Below the pieces are notes generated by a model. The model was not told the DNA's origin, made no database searches, and saw only the letters and a list, made by a program, of their open reading frames with translations. The translations under genes were made by a program, and so were the position numbers. A DNA stretch of 64,000 bases, taken from positions 1 through 64,000 of the forward strand of contig JBCBMY010000006.1 in the NCBI GenBank assembly GCA_039822045.1, written 5' to 3'. Below are positions 53,746 to 61,768 of the stretch, piece by piece. Positions within the stretch are counted from its first letter, which is position 1; each line of letters starts with the position of its first letter. This stretch comes from HLUCCA09 sp039822045. Lineage in GTDB: Bacteria > Pseudomonadota > Alphaproteobacteria > Rhodobacterales > Rhodobacteraceae.

Positions 53746-54699
53746 ATGACCGCGCTCTTGATCACGCGCAAGCTGCCCGACGCCGTGATGGACGAGGCTG
53801 CCGCCTTTGCCGATGTGACGCTCTGGCCCGAGCCCGGGCCGCTTTCGCCCGAACAGGCGGCCGCAACGCTGCAGATCTATGACGCGGTGATCCCAACCCT
53901 GGGCGACGGCTATGGGGCCGGGGCCTTTGCCGGCGGGCCGTTCCGCTGCAAGGGCCTCGCGAATTTCGGGGTCGGCTACAACCATATCGACGCCGCCGCT
54001 GCCTCGGCCGCCGGCGTCACCGTCACCAACACGCCGGGCGCCGTCACCGACGCCACCGCCGATATCGCGCTGACGCTGATGCTTACGACTTGCCGGCGCG
54101 CGGGCGAGGGCGAGCGGATCTTGCGGGCCGGCCAGTGGACGGGCTGGCAGCCCACCCAGATGCTCGGCCTGCATATGACGGGCAAGACGCTTGGCATCGT
54201 GGGCATGGGGCGCATCGGCAAGGCCATCGCCAAGCGCGCCCATTACGGCTTCGACATGGAGGTGGTGTTCTTCAACCGCTCCCCTGTTGCCGAGCCCGGC
54301 ATGCCCGCCCGCCAGCTTGCCTCGCTTTCCGAGGTTCTGGCCGAGGCCGACATCGTGGTGCTGGCGGTGCCGGCGACCCCCGACACGCATCACCTGATCG
54401 GGCGCGAGGCGCTCGCCGCCATGCGCCCGCATGCGCACCTGGTGAACATCGCCCGGGGCGACATCGTCGACGAGGCCGCGCTTATCGAAGCGCTTCAGGC
54501 GGGCCAGATCGCCGGAGCGGGCCTCGACGTCTACGAGTTCGAGCCGAAGGTGCCCGAGGCGCTGATCGCGATGGAGAATGTCGTGCTGCTGCCCCATCTC
54601 GGCACCGCGGCGCTCGAGGTGCGCGAGGCGATGGGGCGGATGGCGCTCGACAATGCCCGCGCCATCCTGGAGGGCCGGACGCCGCCCAACCCGGTCTGA
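53746..54699 (+). CDS. D-2-hydroxyacid dehydrogenase (glyoxylate/hydroxypyruvate reductase type)
   Basis: This 317-residue enzyme has the NAD(P)-binding motif LGIVGMGRIGKAIAKRAHYG, the catalytic Arg in NIARGDIVDEAAL, a Glu in DVYEFEPKVPEAL and the His in LLPHLGTAA. The signature GVGYNHIDAAAA precedes it. It probably reduces glyoxylate or hydroxypyruvate; the exact substrate is not fixed by sequence. It is convergent with the SDR gene. Confidence 0.92.
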   Translation: MTALLITRKLPDAVMDEAAAFADVTLWPEPGPLSPEQAAATLQIYDAVIPTLGDGYGAGAFAGGPFRCKGLANFGVGYNHIDAAAASAAGVTVTNTPGAVTDATADIALTLMLTTCRRAGEGERILRAGQWTGWQPTQMLGLHMTGKTLGIVGMGRIGKAIAKRAHYGFDMEVVFFNRSPVAEPGMPARQLASLSEVLAEADIVVLAVPATPDTHHLIGREALAAMRPHAHLVNIARGDIVDEAALIEALQAGQIAGAGLDVYEFEPKVPEALIAMENVVLLPHLGTAALEVREAMGRMALDNARAILEGRTPPNPV

Positions 54700-54721
54700 G
54701 GCGCGTTCTGCGACCGCGGTG

Positions 54722-55414
54722 TCAGAACCGCTCGACCCAGGGCCGCAGCGCCACCTCGTTCGTCCAGGCCGAGCGCTCCTGCTCGATCAGGTGGCGATAG
54801 GTGCGGGCGATGGCATCTGGATCCAGCATCGAACCGGGCGCATCCGGCGCCTCGGTCCGCCCGGGATTGCGAATGCCGCCGTCGATATTGATCCAGGCCA
54901 CATGGATGCCCTTGGGGTGCAGCTCGCGCGCCATGCTCTCGGCCAGCCCGCGCTGGGCGAACTTGCCCATCGCGAAGGGCGCCGACAGCGGAAACCCCTT
55001 CACCCCGGCCGATGCGCCCGTGAAAAGGATCGTGCCCCGCGTGCCGTCCGCCGCGGGCTCGGCCGCAAGCATCGTCCGTGCGGCATGCTTGCCCGCGATG
55101 AAGGCGCCGAGCGCAGTGACCTCGACCGCCCGGCGCACCGTTTCCAGGTCGAGCTCGGCCACGGGGCCGCGGGTGCGCGCCGAGGGGTTGTAGACGACCA
55201 CGCGAGGCGCCTCGGGCAGCCCGTCGAACAATGCGGCGACGCCGGCCTCGTCGGTGGCGTCCAACAAGTGCGTGGCGGCCCCGGTCTCGGCGGCCAGCGC
55301 GCTCATCTTGTCGGCCGAGCGGGCGGCCAGGGTCAGCGTGTGATCTGTCGCAAGATTGCGCGCCACCGAGGCCGACAGGCCGTCGCCGGTGCCGATGATA
55401 ACTGCGTGGGGCAT
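54722..55414 (-). CDS. SDR family protein with Phe in place of the catalytic Tyr
   Basis: This 230-residue Rossmann protein has a cofactor motif GTGDGLSASVARNLA and NPSAR-type sequence (YNPSARTRG). The usual YxxxK reads FAMGK (Phe147, Lys151), so the catalytic Tyr is missing, while TGASAG retains the Ser. The reaction is therefore uncertain; it may be a reductase variant or a binding protein. The start is ATG 55414. Confidence 0.88.
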   Translation of the reverse strand: MPHAVIIGTGDGLSASVARNLATDHTLTLAARSADKMSALAAETGAATHLLDATDEAGVAALFDGLPEAPRVVVYNPSARTRGPVAELDLETVRRAVEVTALGAFIAGKHAARTMLAAEPAADGTRGTILFTGASAGVKGFPLSAPFAMGKFAQRGLAESMARELHPKGIHVAWINIDGGIRNPGRTEAPDAPGSMLDPDAIARTYRHLIEQERSAWTNEVALRPWVERF

Positions 55415-55515
55415 GTAGGGGCTCCTTGGTTTCGCGCGATCATGGGCCGGGGCGGGGCGCCGGGGCAACCGCCCTTGCCGCGCAGAAGGTGTGCGGCCGG
55501 GCCCTCGGCGCCAGA

Positions 55516-56109
55516 CTATGTCAGGGCCAGCCGCATCAAGGGCCGGCCCTCGCGCCGCCGCGCAATCTCGCGAAAGCCCGCCTCGCGAAAGGTCGGCGCC
55601 GGGCCGTGGTACAGGGCGGAGGCCGCCTTCTTCCCGTCGGCCGTCTCCACCGGACATCCGTCGAGCACGCGCGCCCCGTTGTCGCGCGCCCAGGCGATTG
55701 CGGCATCGAGGAGCGCCCGCGCATGCCCTTTCTTGCGGTGCCCGGTGCGCGTGACGAAGCATGTGACGCCCCAAACGGCCGGGTCGGCGGCCTCTGTGGG
55801 CTCGGGCGGCGCGGTCAGCCGGCCCGCCACGTTCCATTCCGGCACATCCGCGCGCGGGCCGACCTGCACCCACCCGACCGGCGCTCCGTCGGCATAGCGC
55901 AAAAGGCCCGGCGGCGGGCCCTGCATCACCCGCGCGTGGAACAGTGCCTTCACGTCCAGCCCGTTGGAGAACCCGGGCCCCTTCGTGCGGGGCAGCCGCC
56001 ACCACATGCACCAGCAGCGCCCGCAATCGCCCTTGCCCGCGCCGCCACCGAACACCGTCACCAGATCGTCCCACCGGTCGGGCGTCAGCGGATGGATGTC
56101 GGCGCTCAT
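55516..56109 (-). CDS. GNAT family N-acetyltransferase
   Basis: This 197-residue protein contains the acetyl-CoA region VTCFVTRTGHRKKGHARALL and a Cys pair in CGRCWCMWW near the N-terminus. The substrate is unknown. I chose ATG 56109, which overlaps the DUF1989 gene stop by 4 bp; a longer upstream frame reads through that gene in antisense. Confidence 0.88.
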   Translation of the reverse strand: MSADIHPLTPDRWDDLVTVFGGGAGKGDCGRCWCMWWRLPRTKGPGFSNGLDVKALFHARVMQGPPPGLLRYADGAPVGWVQVGPRADVPEWNVAGRLTAPPEPTEAADPAVWGVTCFVTRTGHRKKGHARALLDAAIAWARDNGARVLDGCPVETADGKKAASALYHGPAPTFREAGFREIARRREGRPLMRLALT

Positions 56110-56951
56110 AGCCCGTGGCTCCGCCCATACGCGGCCCGGGGCGGGGCGGGCCAGGGCGGCGCGCCTTCTGGGGGCGCATAAATGCTCACCTCCAGCGGAT
56201 AGCAGGCGGCCGCATCGGACGAATGGCTCGCCGAGCAATCCCCGCCTGGGCAGGCCGACAGGGCGCCGAGCAGGTCCATCTCGGCAAAGAACTCGATGTA
56301 GTCACCCGGCCGCGCCGGCGAGGCCTTCATGAAATACTGGCCCGTGTCACGGGTAAAGCCGGTGCACATGAACACGTTCAGCACATCGTGGACATGGCGC
56401 TCGGCCTCGTCCGCAAGCATGCCGGTTTCATGCACCAGCGCGCGGATCAAATTGGAGTGGCAGCAATAATCATACTGCTCGCCGCCCGAGAGCAGCGCGT
56501 GGGTATAGGGGTCGCACCGCGTGCCGATCACGTCATGGACGCCGCCGCCAAACGCATCCTTGCCATACCAGCCCAGCGTGTCCTCCAGGATCGTCGCCAG
56601 AGGGCGCAGATGCGGGAACGTCGACCAGAGCACGTCGCCTGCCGTCACATGGGTGCCGTGGAGCGCGCGGGTTTTGCCTGAATAGAACCGCTCCGACAGA
56701 TCGCGCGCGTTCCAGAGGTTCAGGTCGCCCACTTGCGGCCCCTCGACCGAGGTGATCCGAAACGCGCCGCCCGCGGGCACATGAAAGGCTCGGGCATCCC
56801 GCGGCGGCACCGTGAGGCGCGCGACTTCCGCCATCTCGGCCCGGCGCCCGACCCGTAGATCGCGGTCTGGCCGTGGCAGCGTCTCATTGGGATAGCAGAT
56901 GACGGGTTGGATTGCCCTGCGGGCCTCGGCGTCGGTCGGTTCGGATCGCAT
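56106..56951 (-). CDS. DUF1989 (urea carboxylase-associated) family protein
   Basis: This 281-residue protein has the family sequence VPAGGAFRITSVEGPQVGDL, SRTRAL-like SGKTRALHGTHVTAGDV, and GGVHDVIGTRCDPYTHAL. Relatives are encoded beside urea carboxylase or in guanidine-related operons, and recent work links some to nitrogen metabolism. No such genes lie here. It is coupled to the GNAT gene. The start is ATG 56951. Confidence 0.88.
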   Translation of the reverse strand: MRSEPTDAEARRAIQPVICYPNETLPRPDRDLRVGRRAEMAEVARLTVPPRDARAFHVPAGGAFRITSVEGPQVGDLNLWNARDLSERFYSGKTRALHGTHVTAGDVLWSTFPHLRPLATILEDTLGWYGKDAFGGGVHDVIGTRCDPYTHALLSGGEQYDYCCHSNLIRALVHETGMLADEAERHVHDVLNVFMCTGFTRDTGQYFMKASPARPGDYIEFFAEMDLLGALSACPGGDCSASHSSDAAACYPLEVSIYAPPEGAPPWPAPPRAAYGRSHGL

Positions 56952-57051
56952 GGGTCGCTCCAGACTGTCGCGCCACCAGAGCTTGGCCGGCCCACCGCTG
57001 TCAATTCCCCGCAGGCCGTGGCAGGGACCCGCGCGGATAGGGGAGGTCGGG

Positions 57052-57867
57052 ATGCAATGGGTTCTGCAGGACTTTGAGGACACAATCCGCCTGGCCAGCG
57101 TGCTGGAGCGGCTCGGCTTGCCCTACTCGCTGCACAAGGTGGTGCCGTTTGTCGGAGACCTTGTGCCCGAGCCCGAAATCGCCGATCCGAACAACGTCAT
57201 CCTCTTCGGCAGCTACACCCTTCGTCATTTCGCGGCGCGCCATGGCCTGCGGCCCGGAACCTTCGTCCTCCGGCCGTTTCTGGGTGAGGTGCCCTGGCGG
57301 CCCTTTCTGCTGAACGGCGAGGGCATTCGAACCATGCCCCTGCAGGACGTGCCGACCCAGGTGGCCGAGGACGGACGCGCCTGGTTCCTCCGACCGGCGG
57401 CTGACGGCAAGGAGGTTGCCGGCCGCGTGATGGGCGCCTCTGAGATCCGCGCGCTTGCCGCGCAGGTCCTCGCCCTAAGCGACGACGAGATCCCCCGCGG
57501 GTCGCTCCGTCACGACACCGAACTTCTGCTTGCCCCGCCCGCCCGCATCTTCAAGGAATGGCGTGTATGGGTCGTGAACGACCGCGTGGTGTCGTGGTCG
57601 CTCTACAAGGAGGGCACGCGCGTCATCTATCGCGCCGAGATCGACGATGACGCCCGCGCGTTTGCCGAGCAGGTCATCGCGGCGAACCCAGGCTATGCTC
57701 CGGCCTATGTGCTGGATATTTGCCGCGCTGAGGCGGGCCTGCGCCTTCTCGAGACCAATTGCATCAACGCTGCGGGGTTCTATGCGGCCGATCTCAACGC
57801 GCTCGTCGCGGCCCTCGAAGAGTGCGCAACCGGGTTGAGACTGACAAGTCGGCATCGTCCACGCTGA
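57052..57867 (+). CDS. ATP-grasp domain protein (DUF4343-like)
   Basis: This 271-residue protein resembles ATP-grasp enzymes with RIFKEWRVWVVNDRVVSWSL and a metal/ATP part AYVLDICRAEAGLRLLETNC followed by INAAGFYAADL, where the Asp, Glu and Asn would bind Mg-ATP. The partner and acceptor are unknown. GGGGAGG precedes ATG 57052. It is divergent from the DUF1989 gene. Confidence 0.82.
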   Translation: MQWVLQDFEDTIRLASVLERLGLPYSLHKVVPFVGDLVPEPEIADPNNVILFGSYTLRHFAARHGLRPGTFVLRPFLGEVPWRPFLLNGEGIRTMPLQDVPTQVAEDGRAWFLRPAADGKEVAGRVMGASEIRALAAQVLALSDDEIPRGSLRHDTELLLAPPARIFKEWRVWVVNDRVVSWSLYKEGTRVIYRAEIDDDARAFAEQVIAANPGYAPAYVLDICRAEAGLRLLETNCINAAGFYAADLNALVAALEECATGLRLTSRHRPR

Positions 57868-57981
57868 GCGTCTCGGTGATCCTGTGCAACTTCATCGCAT
57901 GCTCCCCGCGGTCCCTGGGCTCCGCATTATCCAGCCGGCGCGCCGTTGCGATGCGAACGGCACGGTCTCGTGCCCTGGGCG

Positions 57982-58761
57982 CTAGACCTGCCGCTCGACC
58001 AGCATCGATTTGATCGAGGCGATCGCCTTGGCCGGGTTCAGGCCCTTGGGGCACGTCTTGGTGCAGTTCATGATCGTGTGGCAGCGGTAGAGCTTGAAGG
58101 GGTCCTCAAGATCGTCGAGCCGCTCGCCTGTCGCCTCGTCGCGGCTATCGATGATCCAGCGATAGGCGTGGAGGAGGGCGGCCGGGCCGAGATACTTGTC
58201 GCCGTTCCACCAATAGCTTGGGCAGGCGGTGGAGCACGAGGCGCACATCACGCATTCATAGAGGCCGTCGAGCTTCTTGCGGTCCTCAATCGACTGCTTC
58301 CATTCGTGCTCGGGCCGCTGCGTCTTGGTCTCGAGCCACGGCATGATCGACGCGTGCTGGGCATAGAAATGCGTAAGGTCGGGGATCAGATCCTTCACCA
58401 CGGGCATGTGGGGCAGGGGATAGATCTTCACGTCGCCCTTCACCTCGTCCATCCCGCGCAGGCAGGCAAGCGTATTGGTGCCGCCGATATTCATCGCGCA
58501 GGAGCCGCAGATCCCTTCGCGGCACGAACGGCGGAACGTGAGCGTCGGGTCGATCTCGTTTTTGATCTTGATCAGCGCGTCCAGGATCATCGGGCCGCAG
58601 GTGTCGAGATCCACCCAATAGGTGTCGATCTGCGGGTTCTTCCCGTCGTCCGGATTCCAGCGATAGATCTGGAACTTGCGCAGGTTCGTGGCCCCCTCGG
58701 GCTTGGGCCAGGTCTTGCCGGTCCGGATCGTCGAATTCTTGGGGAGCGTGAACTGAACCAT
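57982..58761 (-). CDS. sdhB: Succinate dehydrogenase iron-sulfur subunit
   Basis: This electron-transfer subunit of complex II has 259 residues. The 2Fe-2S cysteines are in CREGICGSCAMNIGG...LAC, the 4Fe-4S ligands in CVMCASCSTACP and the 3Fe-4S set in CHTIMNCTKTCPKG. It acts with SdhA and the membrane anchors. It is separated from sdhA by four genes on the same strand. Confidence 0.97.
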   Translation of the reverse strand: MVQFTLPKNSTIRTGKTWPKPEGATNLRKFQIYRWNPDDGKNPQIDTYWVDLDTCGPMILDALIKIKNEIDPTLTFRRSCREGICGSCAMNIGGTNTLACLRGMDEVKGDVKIYPLPHMPVVKDLIPDLTHFYAQHASIMPWLETKTQRPEHEWKQSIEDRKKLDGLYECVMCASCSTACPSYWWNGDKYLGPAALLHAYRWIIDSRDEATGERLDDLEDPFKLYRCHTIMNCTKTCPKGLNPAKAIASIKSMLVERQV

Positions 58762-58865
58762 GAGATCCTCCGTTTGGGTCGGACTATAGGGTGCCCCGGG
58801 GGTCGGAGCCATGCGCAGGCGAAGCGCCCTTTCGCCGCAAGGCAGCGCGGTGCGCGCGGCCGGGC

Positions 58866-59783
58866 TCAGCCGTCACCCGGCGGGTGGTCGACGCGCTCGG
58901 CGGAGAAGCCCCGCAGGGGTTTGGCGCGGCGGCCGTAGAGGGCAAAGTCCACGCCGTCCTGAAACACGTTCAGACCCTTGTGCAGCCCGTCTTTCACACG
59001 CTGGGGCGCATTGGAGTACCAGACCTGTTCATGCAGGTGCGACACGGTGCTGAGATCGAAAGCTTCCTTGTCGTCGGGCCGGCCGTGGGCGCGGATCCGG
59101 GCCGCGCGCAGTGCCACCCGGCGGACGGGCCGCCCCCGCATCGCGAAATGCAAAAGCCTCTCGGGGTGGAGATAGCGCGGCCCCGAGCGGCAGAACGCCA
59201 GCGCACGTTCCGCCCGCAGGCCGTAGCTGCGGATGCAGGAGCGGCCGCGGACCAGGGCAAAGCGATCGTTGTAGCCGCCCCAGCCATGCCAGTAGGGCAG
59301 CATGCACAGGGGCGCCGGGCGACGGGCCAACCGGCCAAGCGGACGCGCGAAGCTGTCGAAGTAGTAGAGATCGGGCCGCACGAAGAGCACGATGTCGGGC
59401 TCCCAGTCGAGCGCCATCAGCGTGACGCGCCGGATCGAATGGAGCTGGTGGACGAGGTTGCGCACGGTGTGGAAGTCGTTGCTCCAGAAGTCGCCGTAGG
59501 TCTGGATCTCGTCGAAGCTCCAGGGTGCGAGGCACGCCCCCGGCTCTTCCAGCTCGACCGCATCGAGGGGCAGCAGGCGGTGCTCATCGGGATCGACCTC
59601 GACCGCCTCACCCGTGCGCGGGCTCTCGATCCGGGTTTGCTGGAAAAAATGGCCGAAGAGGCGGGTCTCGCCAGTGGCATGGGCGGGCGCCAGGACGGCC
59701 TTTTCGATCGAGGGCAGCGTGTAGGCCAGGGACCGGGTGATCCCGAAGAAGCACACGGCAATACGGCGGCGGCGGGCGCTCAC
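58866..59783 (-). CDS. Glycosyltransferase-like hypothetical protein A
   Basis: This 305-residue protein starts RIAVCFFGITRSLAYTLPSI and contains DWEPDIVLFVRPDLYYFDSF, the kind of sequence seen in some nucleotide-sugar transferases that end in Asp-x-Asp-like metal sites. I treat it as a GT-A-like protein with low certainty about the acceptor. Its start overlaps the next gene upstream by 4 bp (59780-59783), and both stand between sdhA and sdhB. Confidence 0.6.
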   Translation of the reverse strand: MSARRRRIAVCFFGITRSLAYTLPSIEKAVLAPAHATGETRLFGHFFQQTRIESPRTGEAVEVDPDEHRLLPLDAVELEEPGACLAPWSFDEIQTYGDFWSNDFHTVRNLVHQLHSIRRVTLMALDWEPDIVLFVRPDLYYFDSFARPLGRLARRPAPLCMLPYWHGWGGYNDRFALVRGRSCIRSYGLRAERALAFCRSGPRYLHPERLLHFAMRGRPVRRVALRAARIRAHGRPDDKEAFDLSTVSHLHEQVWYSNAPQRVKDGLHKGLNVFQDGVDFALYGRRAKPLRGFSAERVDHPPGDG

Positions 59784-60862
59784 GACAGAAGCCTCGGCCC
59801 CCGCGTCGCGCGCGCGTGGTGCAGCCGCTGCGACAGGGGTTCGAGTGCGATCATCCCGGCAACCTGCAGCGCCCGCAGGGCCCGGGGCCGGGCGCGCCAG
59901 TGCCGAAAGGCCGGCGCGACCTTGCCGTTCAGCACGTCGATCCAGCGTTCGAGCACGGCCGCATCGGTGTAGTCGGCGGCGCGGCGCATCCCGTTCGCTA
60001 TGGTATCCGCGTAGAGGCGCGGCTGGTCCCGGAACCGGCGCAGCGCGGCCAGCGCGTCCTCGGGGCTCCGGATCTCGACGTAATCGAGCGGGTCGCGCCG
60101 CAATTCGGCGAAGGCCGGTTCGGGGCCCAGAAGCGCGGGCGCCCCGGCGGCCCAGGCATTGACCAGCTTGCTCGCAGGCTTGTGGCGAGCGTCATAGGCC
60201 GTCTGGTTGCGGATCGCCAAGACCACGTCGGTTTCGCTGTAATCGTGCCAGCGTTGGGCGCCGCTCTCCATATCGCGCAGGTCAAGATCGAGGCGGATCT
60301 CCATTGCGGCCAGGGCCTCGCGAAAGGCCTCCGATCGGAACGGTGCCCAGAGGTTCAGCGCGTGCCCCTTGAACGCCACCGTATCGATCCGTGCGCCGCG
60401 CGCAGCGTCGCGGGGCATCAGTCCCGGCTGCGGCCAATGGGGGATGTTGGCGCTGTGGACCGTCTCCCGGGCGAGGCCGTTTTGCCGGATCACGAAGTTG
60501 CCCAGCGCTGGCGCATGCGCATCGGCCCGCGGGATCACCACGAACCCGGGTGTCAGGCGCAGACGCTTGCCGAAGTCGCGCACCGCGGCGACGTTGATCC
60601 TGTCGGGCTCAACGCGGCGCGACAGGGTGACGGCTTCCCCGGCCGCCTTCAGCGCGTGGTAGGTGCGTTGCACCCACGTGTCCGGAATCCCCACGGCCCG
60701 CCGGGCGAGGACGTCTCCCTGCAGGGGCAGGGGCGTGCCGTCACGAAGCTCGGGCCAGATCCGATCTTCGGGGCAGACAAAATGGACGGGCTCCGCAAGC
60801 CGGCGCGCAGAGCCGCGTGCGTCCGCCGCTTCCGCCTGGTCTGCAGGTGAGCGCTCGGCCAT
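59780..60862 (-). CDS. Glycosyltransferase-like hypothetical protein B
   Basis: This protein of about 360 residues has a C-terminal part, KPASKLVNAWAAGAPALLGP then YVEIRSPEDALAALRRFRDQ, resembling GT-B glycosyltransferase donor domains. ATG 60862 (MAERSPADQ) or ATG 60871 are the likely starts; a longer frame to 61075 overlaps the lipoprotein gene. It is translationally coupled to the gene at 58866. Confidence 0.65.
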   Translation of the reverse strand: MAERSPADQAEAADARGSARRLAEPVHFVCPEDRIWPELRDGTPLPLQGDVLARRAVGIPDTWVQRTYHALKAAGEAVTLSRRVEPDRINVAAVRDFGKRLRLTPGFVVIPRADAHAPALGNFVIRQNGLARETVHSANIPHWPQPGLMPRDAARGARIDTVAFKGHALNLWAPFRSEAFREALAAMEIRLDLDLRDMESGAQRWHDYSETDVVLAIRNQTAYDARHKPASKLVNAWAAGAPALLGPEPAFAELRRDPLDYVEIRSPEDALAALRRFRDQPRLYADTIANGMRRAADYTDAAVLERWIDVLNGKVAPAFRHWRARPRALRALQVAGMIALEPLSQRLHHARATRGPRLLS

Positions 60863-60899
60863 GGTCCCCATGCGATGGCGCGCGTCCCTGCCGGCCCGG

Positions 60900-61082
60900 T
60901 CAGCGTCCGCGCAGACAGTAAAGGTTGCCGCGATACATGATCGGCGGATGCCGGTCGGCGCAGCTCGGGGCGCCTTCCCAGGCGGCATAGGCGTCGCGCC
61001 CGCTCGAGGCGACATAGGTCGGATCTTCGCAGCCGGCGAGCAGCGCGGCGGCGACGAGCGACAGAAGGGCAGCACGGGTCAT
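60900..61082 (-). CDS. Small lipoprotein
   Basis: This 60-residue protein has a lipoprotein signal, MTRAALLSLVAAALLAGC, with Cys18 as the lipidation site, and a 42-residue mature part with two Cys residues. It is a predicted membrane-anchored periplasmic protein of unknown role in the sdh locus. Confidence 0.75.
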   Translation of the reverse strand: MTRAALLSLVAAALLAGCEDPTYVASSGRDAYAAWEGAPSCADRHPPIMYRGNLYCLRGR

Positions 61083-61100
61083 AAGGGCTCCTTTGGCCGG

Positions 61101-61406
61101 TTAGCCGAAATCGGGCACCCCGCCCGCATCGAGGCAGGCCTGTGTGGCCTCTCGCGCGAGGATCCCTTCGAGGATCGGGGTGACGTTGCCGCCCTGCGCG
61201 ATCGCGGAGCGCTCGTCGCGGGTGGCATTGTTGACGACGCAGGTCGCAATGGGCTCGGGCGGCACGACCGGGTTGCGCAGCTCCGCAAATTGCACGGCCG
61301 CCTCGTAGACCGAACTCCGGCCCGGCACGAGCGCCGACGGCAAATCCGAGGGCTCGCAGGCTGCGAGCAACGCAACCGCGCCCAGAGCCAGTAAACTAGG
61401 TCTCAT
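61101..61406 (-). CDS. Small lipoprotein of the sdh locus
   Basis: This 101-residue lipoprotein has the signal MRPSLLALGAVALLAAC (Cys17) and a mature part with YEAAVQFAELRNPVVPPEPI and two cysteines. Related genes sit between sdhA and sdhB in many Rhodobacterales, as I recall. The function is unknown. I chose ATG 61406 to fit the lipobox spacing. Confidence 0.75.
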   Translation of the reverse strand: MRPSLLALGAVALLAACEPSDLPSALVPGRSSVYEAAVQFAELRNPVVPPEPIATCVVNNATRDERSAIAQGGNVTPILEGILAREATQACLDAGGVPDFG

Positions 61407-61768
61407 ACTTCGTGCGTCCCCATTCTTCTCTGTGGATAGATGATAATCGCAATTTCGTAAACGAACCAAACCCCCGCAGGGCCAGAATTCCTGACATGTT
61501 CCACACCCTTGTCCAGCCCCTACCTGCCCGTCGCGTGGTTCGGTTTGGAACGGGGCGCGGCGCCGTGTGCTCAAAGACACGATGGGGCACGATCACGTCG
61601 CGAGACGGACCGTTTCTTCGCCTGCCCATCGAGGGGAACAGATGTCGAAGGCGGGCGCGCATTCATGCGGTCAGGCGGCAAGAGGACAGTCGCCGCCACG
61701 GGCGCGTCCCGCGTGGGACGCACCGCCTTCGGACCAACCGGTTGCGCAGGGGCCGCAGGGCCGCGGTG
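61407..61768. other. Gap between lipoprotein gene and sdhA
   Basis: This 362-bp stretch has no coding frame I trust. A locally AT-rich part (61432-61470) lies just upstream of the lipoprotein gene on the minus strand and might carry its promoter, which would make the downstream lipoprotein/GT/sdhB genes partly independent of sdhCDA. No strong terminator is visible after sdhA. Confidence 0.4.
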
